Shown here one piece after another: positions 14,554 through 22,444 of a stretch of 34,819 bases of DNA. Within the stretch, counting starts at the first letter, position 1. Every line of letters begins with the position of its first letter. Origin of the DNA: Spartinivicinus poritis (lineage in GTDB: Bacteria; Pseudomonadota; Gammaproteobacteria; Pseudomonadales; Zooshikellaceae); the NCBI RefSeq assembly GCF_028858535.1, contig NZ_JAPMOU010000053.1, positions 1-34,819 on the forward strand. Direction: 5' to 3'. A program made the translations under genes and the position numbers. The notes beneath the pieces are model-generated. The model searched no databases. It was not told where the DNA came from and saw nothing but the letters and a program-made list of their open reading frames with translations.

Positions 14554-16758
14554 ATGGATGTATCCCAAACTTTAGACTCATTAAATACTGCTCAGCGTGA
14601 AGTAGTTGCTTCACCCATTGGAAATTGTCTGGTGTTGGCTGGTGCAGGTAGTGGTAAAACACGGGTATTAGTGCACCGTATTGCTTGGTTAATTCAAACG
14701 GAAGGTATTTCGCCACATGCCATTATGGCCGTGACCTTTACCAATAAAGCGGCAGCAGAAATGCGTAATCGAATTGAATCTTTATTGGGGGTGAGTACCC
14801 GCGGAATGTGGGTGGGCACTTTTCATGGGTTAGCTCACCGTTTATTGAGGCTACACTGGCGAGACGCCGGGCTGCCAGAGAACTTCCAAATATTAGATGC
14901 TGATGACCAACTGCGTTTAATTAAACGTCTTATGAAGGGCTTAAACTTAGATGAAGCCAAGTGGCCGCCCAAACAAGCTCAGTGGTACATTAATAACCAA
15001 AAAGATGAAGGGCGCCGGCCACAAAATATAGAACCTTATGGTGACCCGTTTGAAGTGACAATGCTAAAGGTGTATCAAGCCTATGAAGAAGCTTGTCGCC
15101 TATCTGGGATGGTGGATTTTGCCGAGCTGCTACTGCGTGCCCATGAGATATGGCTGCATAAACCAGAAATCTTAAAACACTATCAACAGCGATTCCGCTA
15201 TTTATTGGTAGATGAGTTTCAAGACACTAATACCATTCAATACGCCTGGTTAAGGGTATTGTCTGGGAATCAAATACCCGTGATGGTGGTGGGTGATGAT
15301 GATCAGTCTATATACGGCTGGCGTGGTGCAAAAATAGAGAATATCCGACAGTTTGGTAAAGACTTTTCTGATAGCCAGACTATTCGTTTGGAACAAAACT
15401 ATCGATCAACCAAAACTATCTTGCAGGCAGCCAATGCTTTAATTGCCCATAACCCCAGCCGATTGGGTAAAGAATTATGGACAGAAGGTGCTAAAGGCAA
15501 TGAAATACAGCTGTATGCTGGGTTCAATGAAGTTGATGAGGCACGCTTTATTGCTCAACGTATTTCCAATTATTTAGAGAACCATAAGGGTAAATATAGT
15601 GATATTGCCGTATTGTATCGCTCAAATGCTCAGTCGCGTATTTTAGAAGAAGCCTTATTAAGAGACAGTATTCCCTATCGTATATATGGTGGCTTACGAT
15701 TTTTTGAACGCGCAGAAATAAAAAATGCTTTGGCTTATTTAAGGCTGTTGGTTAATCGTAATGATGATGGTGCTTTTGAGCGGGTGGTGAACTTACCAAC
15801 ACGTGGTATTGGTAACAAAACCCTGGAGTTTGTGCGTAGTACTGCAAAAGCCAATGACGCTAGTTTATGGCAGGCAGCTGAACAAGTGATTAACCAACGG
15901 CTGATATCAGCACGAGCAGCGAATGCATTGTCTGGATTTTTACAGCTCATTAATAATATTGATTCAGCCACTGATGAAATGGATTTGGCAGAGTTAGCTG
16001 ATCAAGTAATCACTATGAGCGGGTTGATTGAATACCACCAAAAAGAAAAAGGAGAAAAAGGTCGTGCTCGGGTAGAAAACTTAGAAGAACTGGTATCGGC
16101 TTGTAAAACCTTTGACCCAGATGACTTTTTTATTGAAGGAGCAGAGCAGCAACCCAGCCCATTAGCTGCTTTTTTAGATCATGCAGCATTAGAAGCAGGT
16201 GACACCCAGGCAGATCAATTTGAAGACTGTGTGCAGCTAATGACGTTGCACTCTGCCAAGGGGCTTGAGTTTCCGTTGGTATTTTTAACGGGAATGGAAC
16301 AAGGTTTATTTCCTCATAAGATATCGCTGGAAGATCCTGATGGCTTAGAGGAAGAACGACGCTTATGCTATGTAGGCATTACCCGTGCAATGGAGCAGTT
16401 GTACCTAACTTATGCTGAATCTAGGCGATTGCATGGTCAGGAAAATATAAATAGACCGTCGCGTTTTATAAAAGAAATCCCTGCTGAGTTAGTGAATGAA
16501 ATACGAATAAATGCGTCTATTACCAGGCCAACTTATACTCGTGTAGCACCTCGTACAGTACAGGTAATAGCGAATAAAAGCCCAATACCTGAAACAGACT
16601 TGCAGGTTGGTCAGCGAGTGTTGCATAGTATCTTTGGCGAAGGCACTATTGTAAATTATGAAGGGCAGGGCGCTCAGGCTAGAGTCCAGGTGAATTTTGC
16701 CAATGAAGGCGCTAAGTGGCTGGTAGTCGCTTATGCTAAGCTAGAAGTTATTGAATAA
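14554..16758 (+). CDS. uvrD: DNA helicase II (UvrD)
   Basis: UvrD is a 3'-5' superfamily 1 helicase for nucleotide-excision and mismatch repair. The 734 residues (720 in E. coli) contain the Q-motif region LNTAQREVVASP, Walker A AGAGSGKT (about 29-36), motif Ia AVTFTNKAAAEM, the Walker B box LLVDEFQDTN, motif III GDDDQSIYGWRGA, motif IV LEQNYRST, motif V LMTLHSAKGLEFP and motif VI EERRLCYVGITRA. The tail VGQRVLHSIFGEGTIVNYEG and following residues form the Tudor-like domain that contacts RNA polymerase in UvrD/PcrA. These features favour UvrD over Rep. The gene is monocistronic and divergent from hexR. No SOS (LexA) box is visible upstream. Confidence 0.95.
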   Translation: MDVSQTLDSLNTAQREVVASPIGNCLVLAGAGSGKTRVLVHRIAWLIQTEGISPHAIMAVTFTNKAAAEMRNRIESLLGVSTRGMWVGTFHGLAHRLLRLHWRDAGLPENFQILDADDQLRLIKRLMKGLNLDEAKWPPKQAQWYINNQKDEGRRPQNIEPYGDPFEVTMLKVYQAYEEACRLSGMVDFAELLLRAHEIWLHKPEILKHYQQRFRYLLVDEFQDTNTIQYAWLRVLSGNQIPVMVVGDDDQSIYGWRGAKIENIRQFGKDFSDSQTIRLEQNYRSTKTILQAANALIAHNPSRLGKELWTEGAKGNEIQLYAGFNEVDEARFIAQRISNYLENHKGKYSDIAVLYRSNAQSRILEEALLRDSIPYRIYGGLRFFERAEIKNALAYLRLLVNRNDDGAFERVVNLPTRGIGNKTLEFVRSTAKANDASLWQAAEQVINQRLISARAANALSGFLQLINNIDSATDEMDLAELADQVITMSGLIEYHQKEKGEKGRARVENLEELVSACKTFDPDDFFIEGAEQQPSPLAAFLDHAALEAGDTQADQFEDCVQLMTLHSAKGLEFPLVFLTGMEQGLFPHKISLEDPDGLEEERRLCYVGITRAMEQLYLTYAESRRLHGQENINRPSRFIKEIPAELVNEIRINASITRPTYTRVAPRTVQVIANKSPIPETDLQVGQRVLHSIFGEGTIVNYEGQGAQARVQVNFANEGAKWLVVAYAKLEVIE

Positions 16759-17098
16759 TTGATAAAAATAACTGCTAACAAAATAAACAACATAAAATAG
16801 AACAACAAAGGCGCAGCACTTACTGTTAATGCCCTGTAGGTAAAAAGCTCTAAAACTAAACAGCTGAAGAGTTGTTAAACTTTAAAGCTAAAAGGCAAAA
16901 GATAGTGAGCGAGTGCCTTATAACCTTTGACGGTTCAAAAAATATTACCAATGTGGATGAGGCATAGGGCAGGCTAACACCTATATGTAGGTTGGTACTA
17001 ACAACCGATAAAAAAGTATTCACGCAAGGTATATTTAGAGAAAAATAACACATATTGTTTATGTTGAAGGTTTCACGAATAGATAGGGAGTCATTCAT
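16759..17098. other. Intergenic region between uvrD and the TRAP protein gene (340 bases)
   Basis: No convincing gene or strong terminator is visible. Its only clear signal is AGGGAG at about 17084-17089, the ribosome-binding site of the downstream gene. The open frame on the other strand has no family resemblance. Confidence 0.5.
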
Positions 17099-18217
17099 AT
17101 GAAACGACGCGACTTTGTAACTGCATTAGGTATCGGGGCTGGTGCTGCTGCACTATCTGCCTGTGGCAAAAAAGAGCCTGAAGATTGTACCCAACAAGGC
17201 ACAGGCGAACAGACAGCTAGCAAAGAAGTTATCCACTGGAAAATGGTAACCACTTGGCCAAAAAACTTTCCTGGACTAGGTACAGCCCCAGAGCGCTTTG
17301 CTAAAAATGTCGCGAAAATGAGTAATGGCCGGCTGCAAATAAAAGTACATGGTGCTGGAGAACTGGTTCCTGCCTTGGAAGCATTTAGTGCGGTATCTGC
17401 TGGCACTGCACAAATAGGTCATGGCGCTGCTTATTACTGGAAAGGCAAAGAGCCTGCAGCACAGTTTTTTGCTGCTGTCCCTTTTGGTTTAAATGCCCAG
17501 GAAATGAATAGTTGGATTCACTATGGGGGTGGCCAACAACTATGGGATGAAGCCTATGAGCAATTTAATCTGAAGCCTTTTGCTGGTGGTAATACCGGAG
17601 TACAAATGGCAGGTTGGTTCCGTAAAAAGATTAACTCTTTGGAAGATTTAAAAGGGTTAAAAATGCGTATCCCAGGCTTAGGTGGAGAAGTACTGAAAAA
17701 GCTGGGCGGTGTTCCAGTAAATATTCCGGGAGGGGAATTATTTACGGCACTACAAACAGGTACTATTGATGCTACGGAGTGGGTAGGTCCATACAATGAT
17801 TTGGCATTTGGGCTCTATAAAGCAGCAAAATATTATTATTACCCTGGTTGGCACGAGCCAGGTACGACCCTTGAAGTTATTGTGAATAAAAAAGCACTTC
17901 AAGAGCTGCCTGAAGACTTACAAGCTATCGTTGAGCAAGCAATTAGAGCATCTAACCAGGATATGCTGGATGAGTATACGGCACGTAATAACCAGGCACT
18001 TAATACTTTAGTGAATGAACATAAAGTTGAGCTGTTGAAGTTACCAGAAGATGTACTGAAACAGTTACATGCAGTATCGAATGAAGTCGTTCAGGAAGTG
18101 GCCAATACCAATGAGATGACTAAGAAAGTATATGAATCTTTCACTAAATTTGCTGAACAATCTCGGGCTTATCATATGATTTCCGAACAGGCCTTCTACG
18201 AAACCCGCACGCTATAA
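17099..18217 (+). CDS. TRAP transporter solute-binding lipoprotein (DctP family, TakP-like)
   Basis: The 372-residue protein starts MKRRDFVTALGIGAGAAALS, a twin-arginine signal (RR at 3-4), ending in the lipobox LSAC with Cys22. This suggests Tat export followed by lipid anchoring. The mature domain is a type II TRAP binding protein; the MRIPGLGGEVLKKLGG block supplies the usual carboxylate-binding Arg. The run ATEWVGPYNDLAFGLYKAAK and the YYYYPGWHEPGT stretch after it resemble TakP, the 2-oxoacid-binding protein of Rhodobacter, and its mannitol/chloroaromatic-annotated relatives. The ligand (a 2-oxo or other organic acid) is inferred. No DctQ/DctM membrane genes are adjacent. AGGGAG precedes the ATG and a hairpin terminator follows. 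Confidence 0.87.
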   Translation: MKRRDFVTALGIGAGAAALSACGKKEPEDCTQQGTGEQTASKEVIHWKMVTTWPKNFPGLGTAPERFAKNVAKMSNGRLQIKVHGAGELVPALEAFSAVSAGTAQIGHGAAYYWKGKEPAAQFFAAVPFGLNAQEMNSWIHYGGGQQLWDEAYEQFNLKPFAGGNTGVQMAGWFRKKINSLEDLKGLKMRIPGLGGEVLKKLGGVPVNIPGGELFTALQTGTIDATEWVGPYNDLAFGLYKAAKYYYYPGWHEPGTTLEVIVNKKALQELPEDLQAIVEQAIRASNQDMLDEYTARNNQALNTLVNEHKVELLKLPEDVLKQLHAVSNEVVQEVANTNEMTKKVYESFTKFAEQSRAYHMISEQAFYETRTL

Positions 18218-18248
18218 ATATTTTCCTATTCAACTGTCTTCTGTATTA

Positions 18249-18280
18249 AAACCTGTGGCGGAAGCTACAGGTTTGCCTTT
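18249..18280 (+). terminator. Terminator after the TRAP protein gene
   Basis: AAACCTGT (18249-18256) pairs with ACAGGTTT (18267-18274), with inner GC pairs, then GCCTTTTAT. It separates the TRAP gene from the PHA-associated genes. Confidence 0.7.
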
Positions 18281-18332
18281 TATAGTGAACTCCTGGTATA
18301 CATTCCTGTAAAAGAGCAAAGAGGCATCCCTT

Positions 18333-18638
18333 TTGACTGATCAACATGACACAAACCTGGAAGACCTTCAGCGTTACCACCAGTTATTAGAAGAAACGTT
18401 GGCTTCCAGTTCTCAACAGGAGTTGATTCAACTCATTCATTTACTTGGGTCAACTATTGGCCATGTTCGCCATTATCAAACCCAGGAGCAAAAAGAAGCG
18501 GAAGCTAGGCAGCGAATATTGTTAACTCAGCAGGTACAGCAACAAAACTCGGAAGGGTTTGCTACTATGCAAGCAGTTACTTTGGCGGGTATTAAAGAAG
18601 TGTTGTCTGCGCTTCAAGTGTTAAAGCAGCAATCGTAA
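18333..18638 (+). CDS. Uncharacterised 101-residue protein upstream of PHA genes
   Basis: I do not recognise this family. The product is hydrophilic, rich in Gln/Glu/Leu and probably all alpha-helical, with heptad-like spacing (LLEETLASSSQQELIQLIHLL, later KEVLSALQVLKQQS), so a coiled coil or helical bundle is likely. There is no signal or membrane segment. The only usable start is TTG at 18333, preceded by AAAGAGG at about 18317-18323 with good spacing; the next Met is near residue 79. It ends 32 bases before the PHA system gene on the same strand and probably shares its transcript. A granule-associated or phasin-like role is a guess from position and helical character. Confidence 0.65.
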   Translation: MTDQHDTNLEDLQRYHQLLEETLASSSQQELIQLIHLLGSTIGHVRHYQTQEQKEAEARQRILLTQQVQQQNSEGFATMQAVTLAGIKEVLSALQVLKQQS

Positions 18639-18670
18639 ACAGAATGTAAAAATGAGTTGTGATAAGTAAT

Positions 18671-18946
18671 ATGTCGAAGATTAATATTCAAAGAGATCAC
18701 GGTACTTCAAAAGACAAGGCGAAAGATGCCGTGCAAAAAATTGCTGAAGAGTTACAGCAAAGCATGGGTGCCACTTATGAATGGCAACAGGATACTCTGT
18801 TATTCAAGCAAACAGGTGCTAAAGGCAAAATTGTAGTCGATGACCAAAAAGTCGATATTAGTGTTGAATTAGGCTTGTTGATGAAGCCATTAAAAGGCAC
18901 CATTGAGCAACAGATTAGTCAACGATTGGATAAATTAATCGGTTAG
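18671..18946 (+). CDS. Polyhydroxyalkanoic acid system (granule-associated) family protein
   Basis: The 91-residue protein matches the pattern of the small PHA granule/system family found beside phasin and synthase genes: INIQRDHGTSKDKAKDAVQKIAEEL, split by a short gap from ATYEWQQDTLLFKQTGAKGK, then the beta-rich IVVDDQKVDISVELGLLMKPLKG, ending in an amphipathic helix QQISQRLDKLIG. The function is not established; association with PHA inclusions is inferred in the family. I chose ATG 18671 over an in-frame GTG at 18659, which would only add MISN. A REP-like hairpin and phaD follow. Confidence 0.8.
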   Translation: MSKINIQRDHGTSKDKAKDAVQKIAEELQQSMGATYEWQQDTLLFKQTGAKGKIVVDDQKVDISVELGLLMKPLKGTIEQQISQRLDKLIG

Positions 18947-18962
18947 GTCGGTATTTACACCC

Positions 18963-18993
18963 TCACCCCAGCCCTCTCCCGGAGGGAGAGGGT
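18963..18993 (+). repeat. REP-like palindromic element, copy A
   Basis: A CACCCCAG lead is followed by CCCTCTCCC (18972-18980), GGA, and GGGAGAGGG (18984-18992), a perfect nine-pair stem, then T. There is no T tract, so it is unlikely to be a simple terminator. The same motif recurs in opposite orientation at 33543-33565. It lies 24 bases upstream of phaD. Confidence 0.7.
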
Positions 18994-19016
18994 GTTAGGT
19001 AGCATAAAATTGTTAT

Positions 19017-19661
19017 ATGAAAACACGAGAAAGGATTCTCTCAACGAGCCTGCAATTATTTAATGATTTTGGTGAGCCCAATATCACCACCATAGACATT
19101 TCCAATGAAATGGAAATTAGCCCAGGCAACCTTTACTATCACTTTCAGGGTAAGGATGCCATTATTCTTGAGCTTTACCTGCGTTTTGAGCATGATTTAA
19201 TTGAGTTATTAGAATCTCCTTCACGAAATAAACTGGCAGTAGATGACTACTGGTTATACTTACATATTATTTTTGAGACTATCCAAAATTATCGTTTCCT
19301 TTATCGGGATTTGTCCAACTTACTGGCTAAGTATAAAAAAATTCAAGCTCGCTTTAATCGACTGATAAGTCGTAAAAAGCAAATGTTTATTGAAATATGC
19401 CAAAGTCTAAAAAGATCAGATTTATTAATGGCAACAGAGGAGGAAATAGAAGCTCTGGCGGATAATGCAGTGGTAATTGCTACCTTTTGGTTAAATTATC
19501 AGGTTATGCGTCATAAAAATGCATACGACAGTAGCTATATCAGTCAAGGTATCTACCAAGTGATGACATTAATTGCTCCTTATCTGGTTGCTGAACAAAA
19601 AGTGCATGTACAGACTATCAGTCGAATGTATAAAGAGAAGGGAAATTTTTTACAGGATTAA
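19017..19661 (+). CDS. phaD: TetR-family regulator of PHA metabolism, PhaD
   Basis: The 214-residue protein matches Pseudomonas PhaD along its length. The N-terminal TetR helix-turn-helix reads KTRERILSTSLQLFNDFGEP, ISPGNLYYHFQGKDAI. The ligand-binding half has DDYWLYLHIIF, YRFLYRDLSNLL and IYQVMTLIAPYL. In Pseudomonas putida PhaD acts on the phaC1 and phaI promoters and is thought to sense an acyl-CoA-type metabolite. Here the phasin and phaC genes lie immediately downstream, the phasin in opposite orientation, so their shared upstream region is the expected target. TTAGGTAG lies upstream of the ATG at 19017. Confidence 0.85.
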   Translation: MKTRERILSTSLQLFNDFGEPNITTIDISNEMEISPGNLYYHFQGKDAIILELYLRFEHDLIELLESPSRNKLAVDDYWLYLHIIFETIQNYRFLYRDLSNLLAKYKKIQARFNRLISRKKQMFIEICQSLKRSDLLMATEEEIEALADNAVVIATFWLNYQVMRHKNAYDSSYISQGIYQVMTLIAPYLVAEQKVHVQTISRMYKEKGNFLQD

Positions 19662-19730
19662 AAATAATCTATAAAACGTTGTCATTAAATAGACATCTTG
19701 TTGCAGTATCTTATTTATAGCCGCTATTAA

Positions 19731-19759
19731 AAATAAAAAAGGCAGGGGATAACCCCTGC
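19731..19759 (-). terminator. Rho-independent terminator of the phasin gene
   Basis: GCAGGGG (19742-19748) and CCCCTGC (19753-19759) form a perfect seven-pair stem. Read leftward it is followed by the A-rich plus-strand tract at 19731-19740, a T run on the minus strand. It may also stop phaD transcripts coming from the other side. Confidence 0.85.
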
Positions 19760-19793
19760 AAAATGATGTGCGTTTACCAGGATAGGTGTGTAA

Positions 19794-20222
19794 CTAGGCT
19801 GAAACAGCCTTCTTAGTGGTACTGCTACTGCGGCTAGCACTGGTAGCCGGCTTTTTGTCGGATGCCAGTGCTTTTACTGCATCACTAAGCTCTTCAATCT
19901 GATGAGATAATTCCTTCAACTCGTCTTTGGTGGTTGTTGGAAAAATCTCTCTCAGTTGATTAATTCTGTTTTCCAGCTTATCAGTCGTTTTAGACTTGAG
20001 TTTTTCTTTCATCTCGTCCATACGATGTTGGGTACGCGCTTGTACCTCTTCGCCATCTTTTACAAGTGTTTCAAAAAATCTAATTCCTTCCTGCCCAAGC
20101 TTTTCATACTGAGCATAAGCTCCCAAGCCCGCGAGCCAGATTTTATGAGCAGATTCTCGGATGTTAGATAATAAGCTTTTTTCCTTCTCTTCAGATTTAT
20201 CAGCCGTTTTTACATCTGACAT
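19794..20222 (-). CDS. Phasin family protein (PhaI/PhaF N-terminal type)
   Basis: Phasins coat PHA granules and control their number and size. The 142 residues contain the typical segment SAHKIWLAGLGAYAQYEKLG followed by GIRFFETLVKDGEEVQ (about 22-60). A charged coiled-coil region follows (LKELSHQIEELSDAVKAL, about 100-120), then a short Ser/Thr/Lys/Ala tail (SASRSSSTTKKAVSA). This matches the PhaI-length proteins of pseudomonads; the long histone-like AAKP repeats of PhaF are missing, although the basic tail may be a remnant or counterpart. It is monocistronic and leftward, with its own terminator. A GGAACA/TGTTCC palindrome sits 57 bases upstream of the ATG. Confidence 0.88.
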   Translation of the reverse strand: MSDVKTADKSEEKEKSLLSNIRESAHKIWLAGLGAYAQYEKLGQEGIRFFETLVKDGEEVQARTQHRMDEMKEKLKSKTTDKLENRINQLREIFPTTTKDELKELSHQIEELSDAVKALASDKKPATSASRSSSTTKKAVSA

Positions 20223-20278
20223 ATTGCTATTCCTCTTAGTATGGCATTACAGGAAGCGAGCGAGACAACTCACCCTTT

Positions 20279-20294
20279 GGAACATACCTGTTCC
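20279..20294. promoter_or_regulatory. Palindrome upstream of the phasin gene, candidate PhaD operator
   Basis: GGAACATACCTGTTCC is a perfect palindrome of six-base arms around TACC, 57 bases upstream of the phasin ATG. Its size suits a TetR dimer, and phaD is the neighbouring TetR gene. The binding partner is inferred from position only. Confidence 0.5.
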
Positions 20295-20544
20295 CTACAC
20301 GCCCGTTAACATGATTCAAGCCTAGCAGTGAAAATTAGAATGAACATACTAACTTTGCTGTTTAAAATGACCTTGAGGTGGAGTTTATTTTTAAGTAAAA
20401 AATATTCTAATTAATGCAGGCTTATATAACCCACTTTCAATATTTTTATTGCGAAAAGCAATTTTTGCTGAAGCATTTTGTTATTAACCAGATAATTTGA
20501 GGAACAACAACTTGCTTTAGTACAAACTTAAATCTCTTAGCAAA

Positions 20545-20565
20545 TTATTCATTATAGATGAATAA
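20545..20565. promoter_or_regulatory. Inverted repeat upstream of phaC
   Basis: TTATTCA (20545-20551) and TGAATAA (20559-20565) are perfect seven-base arms around TTATAGA. They lie 67 bases upstream of the phaC ATG, where they would overlap a promoter or a leader. The AT-rich composition lowers the weight. Confidence 0.4.
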
Positions 20566-20631
20566 ACTGGTAAGAATTGAGATGTAACCAAGGTTGGTGT
20601 GTATTTACAGTATATAAGGAATTTTGCGTCA

Positions 20632-22431
20632 ATGAGTGAAGCCATAATAAAAGATATTAATGAGCGCATTGCCAAGCTCAGTGAAACAATCAAGAAGCTG
20701 GATAATAGTGATCAAGCTGTTGCAGAGCAGCTACGCCATATCTTATCACAGGGCTTAGACGTTACTAATCGAGAAAAAGGAGAGAAATCGGGAGCAGAGG
20801 CATCATCGGTAGCGAATCCTGCGATGGGTTTTAATCGAAAAGATTTATGGTCTACAGCGGGAACCATCGTTAAGCATGCGGTAGTGAACCCTGCAGCAAG
20901 TTTGAAACAGGCTGTTGGTTTTAGTAAAGACATATCTCAAGTGGTATTAGGAAAGTATGAAGAGCCTAATACAAAAGGTGATCGCCGTTTTAAAGATCCT
21001 ACATGGAAAGAAAACCCGATTTATCGGCGTTACTTGCAGGCATATTACATATGGCGACAACGCTTGCAAGATTGGGTTGATGAAACGGATATGAGTAAGG
21101 AAGATAGCCGGAGGGCAAAGTTTATTATTTCCTTGCTTACAGATGCATTGTCACCTTCTAATACACTACTTAATCCTGAAGTGATTAAACGATTATTTGA
21201 AACAGGCGGCACTAGTTTAGAAAAAGGCTTAGTGCACTTGCTGGAAGATATTAAAACTAATGGAGGAATGCCCTCACAAGTTAAACAAGGCGTATTTAAA
21301 GTCGGTGATAACTTGGGCTTATCAGAGGGCTCGGTAGTTTTTCGTAATGAAATATTAGAGCTGATTCAATACAAACCAGCGACAGCAAAAGTATTTGCTA
21401 TGCCTGTGTTAGTTATTCCGCCACAAATAAATAAGTTTTATGCATTTGATATGACGCCAGATAAAAGCTTTGTTCATTTCTGCGTCAAATCTGGAATGCA
21501 GACCTTTATTATCAGTTGGCGCAACCCTATGCCAGAACATCGGCACTGGGGGCTAGAGCAGTATATTCTGGCAACTAATGAAGCTGTAAGTGCTGTGCAA
21601 GAGATAACAGCAAGTGAAAGAATTAATTTAGTTGGTGCTTGCTCTGGTGGTATTACTTCAGCGACGTTAGCGGGCTATTTGGCTGCTCAAGGTAGTGATA
21701 CAATAAATACCATTACCCAGTTAGTTAGTGTGTTAGATACCAATATCGATTCAGACGTTGCATTATTTGCTACTGATAAGACGCTGGAAATCGCTAGAAA
21801 AACCTCAGAAAAGCAAGGAGTCTTAGAAGGCAAAGATATGGCAAAAGCATTTGCCTGGTTAAGGCCCAATGACTTAATTTGGAATTATTGGGTTAATAAT
21901 TATTTACTAGGTAAGGAGCCGCCTGCTTTTGATGTACTGTATTGGAACAACGATACTACCCGCTTACCAGCAAAATTACACAGTGACTTTATTGATTTAT
22001 ATAAACAAAATCCTCTGACTTTACCTGGTGTATTAAAAATTGGCGGGCATGCTATTAATTTAAAACAAGTGATATGCGACAGTTATGCTGTAGCTGGTAT
22101 AAATGATCATATAACGCTTTGGGATGCGTGTTATCGTTCAAGTCAGTTAATGGGAGGTAAATGCGAGTTTATTTTAAGTAACAGTGGTCATATTCAAAGT
22201 ATTTTGAATCCACCAGGTAATCCAAAGGCTAATTTTTACACCAATAATGAAGTGTCAACTGATCCTTTGTTATGGAAGCAAGGTGCTGTAGCCAATAAAG
22301 GTAGTTGGTGGAGTCACTGGCAAAAATGGCTATGCAGTCGCTCTGGCGAGCAAAAGCCAGCTGCAAAAGAGCTTGGTAGTAAGCAGCATCCACCAATGGA
22401 GGCTGCACCAGGGCTTTATGTCCATGACTAA
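20632..22431 (+). CDS. phaC: Class II (medium-chain-length) polyhydroxyalkanoate synthase
   Basis: The enzyme polymerises (R)-3-hydroxyacyl-CoA into PHA on the granule surface. From ATG 20632 (599 residues) the catalytic triad is Cys337 in the lipase-like box GACSGG, Asp492 in GINDHITLW, and His520 in SNSGHIQSILNPPGNPKA. Long blocks agree with Pseudomonas PhaC1: YRRYLQAYYIWRQRLQDWV, NPEVIKRLFETGG, NGGMPSQV, VIPPQINKFY, FIISWRNP, RPNDLIWNYWVNNYLLG, and the VHD tail. The first 60 residues are extra compared with Pseudomonas (about 560 residues) and look like a charged helix. ATAAGGA precedes ATG 20632; an upstream GTG (20599) is less likely. There is one synthase here, not the phaC1-phaZ-phaC2 arrangement. 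phaZ follows after 13 bases. Confidence 0.95.
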   Translation: MSEAIIKDINERIAKLSETIKKLDNSDQAVAEQLRHILSQGLDVTNREKGEKSGAEASSVANPAMGFNRKDLWSTAGTIVKHAVVNPAASLKQAVGFSKDISQVVLGKYEEPNTKGDRRFKDPTWKENPIYRRYLQAYYIWRQRLQDWVDETDMSKEDSRRAKFIISLLTDALSPSNTLLNPEVIKRLFETGGTSLEKGLVHLLEDIKTNGGMPSQVKQGVFKVGDNLGLSEGSVVFRNEILELIQYKPATAKVFAMPVLVIPPQINKFYAFDMTPDKSFVHFCVKSGMQTFIISWRNPMPEHRHWGLEQYILATNEAVSAVQEITASERINLVGACSGGITSATLAGYLAAQGSDTINTITQLVSVLDTNIDSDVALFATDKTLEIARKTSEKQGVLEGKDMAKAFAWLRPNDLIWNYWVNNYLLGKEPPAFDVLYWNNDTTRLPAKLHSDFIDLYKQNPLTLPGVLKIGGHAINLKQVICDSYAVAGINDHITLWDACYRSSQLMGGKCEFILSNSGHIQSILNPPGNPKANFYTNNEVSTDPLLWKQGAVANKGSWWSHWQKWLCSRSGEQKPAAKELGSKQHPPMEAAPGLYVHD

Positions 22432-22444
22432 GTAGGGGTAATCG

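Larger units (their letters stand above)
20223..20631. other. Divergent promoter region between phasin and phaC genes (409 bases)
   Basis: Besides the two palindromes listed separately, it holds a small ATTGC/GCAAT hairpin followed by TTTTT near 20449-20469 and a single GGAACA half-site near 20504. I see no open frame with a ribosome-binding site. Both phasin and phaC promoters must lie here. Confidence 0.5.

Noticed and set aside
16856-17098. Leftward 80-codon frame before the TRAP protein gene
   Set aside because: No family resemblance or good ribosome-binding site; it covers the promoter region of the downstream gene.
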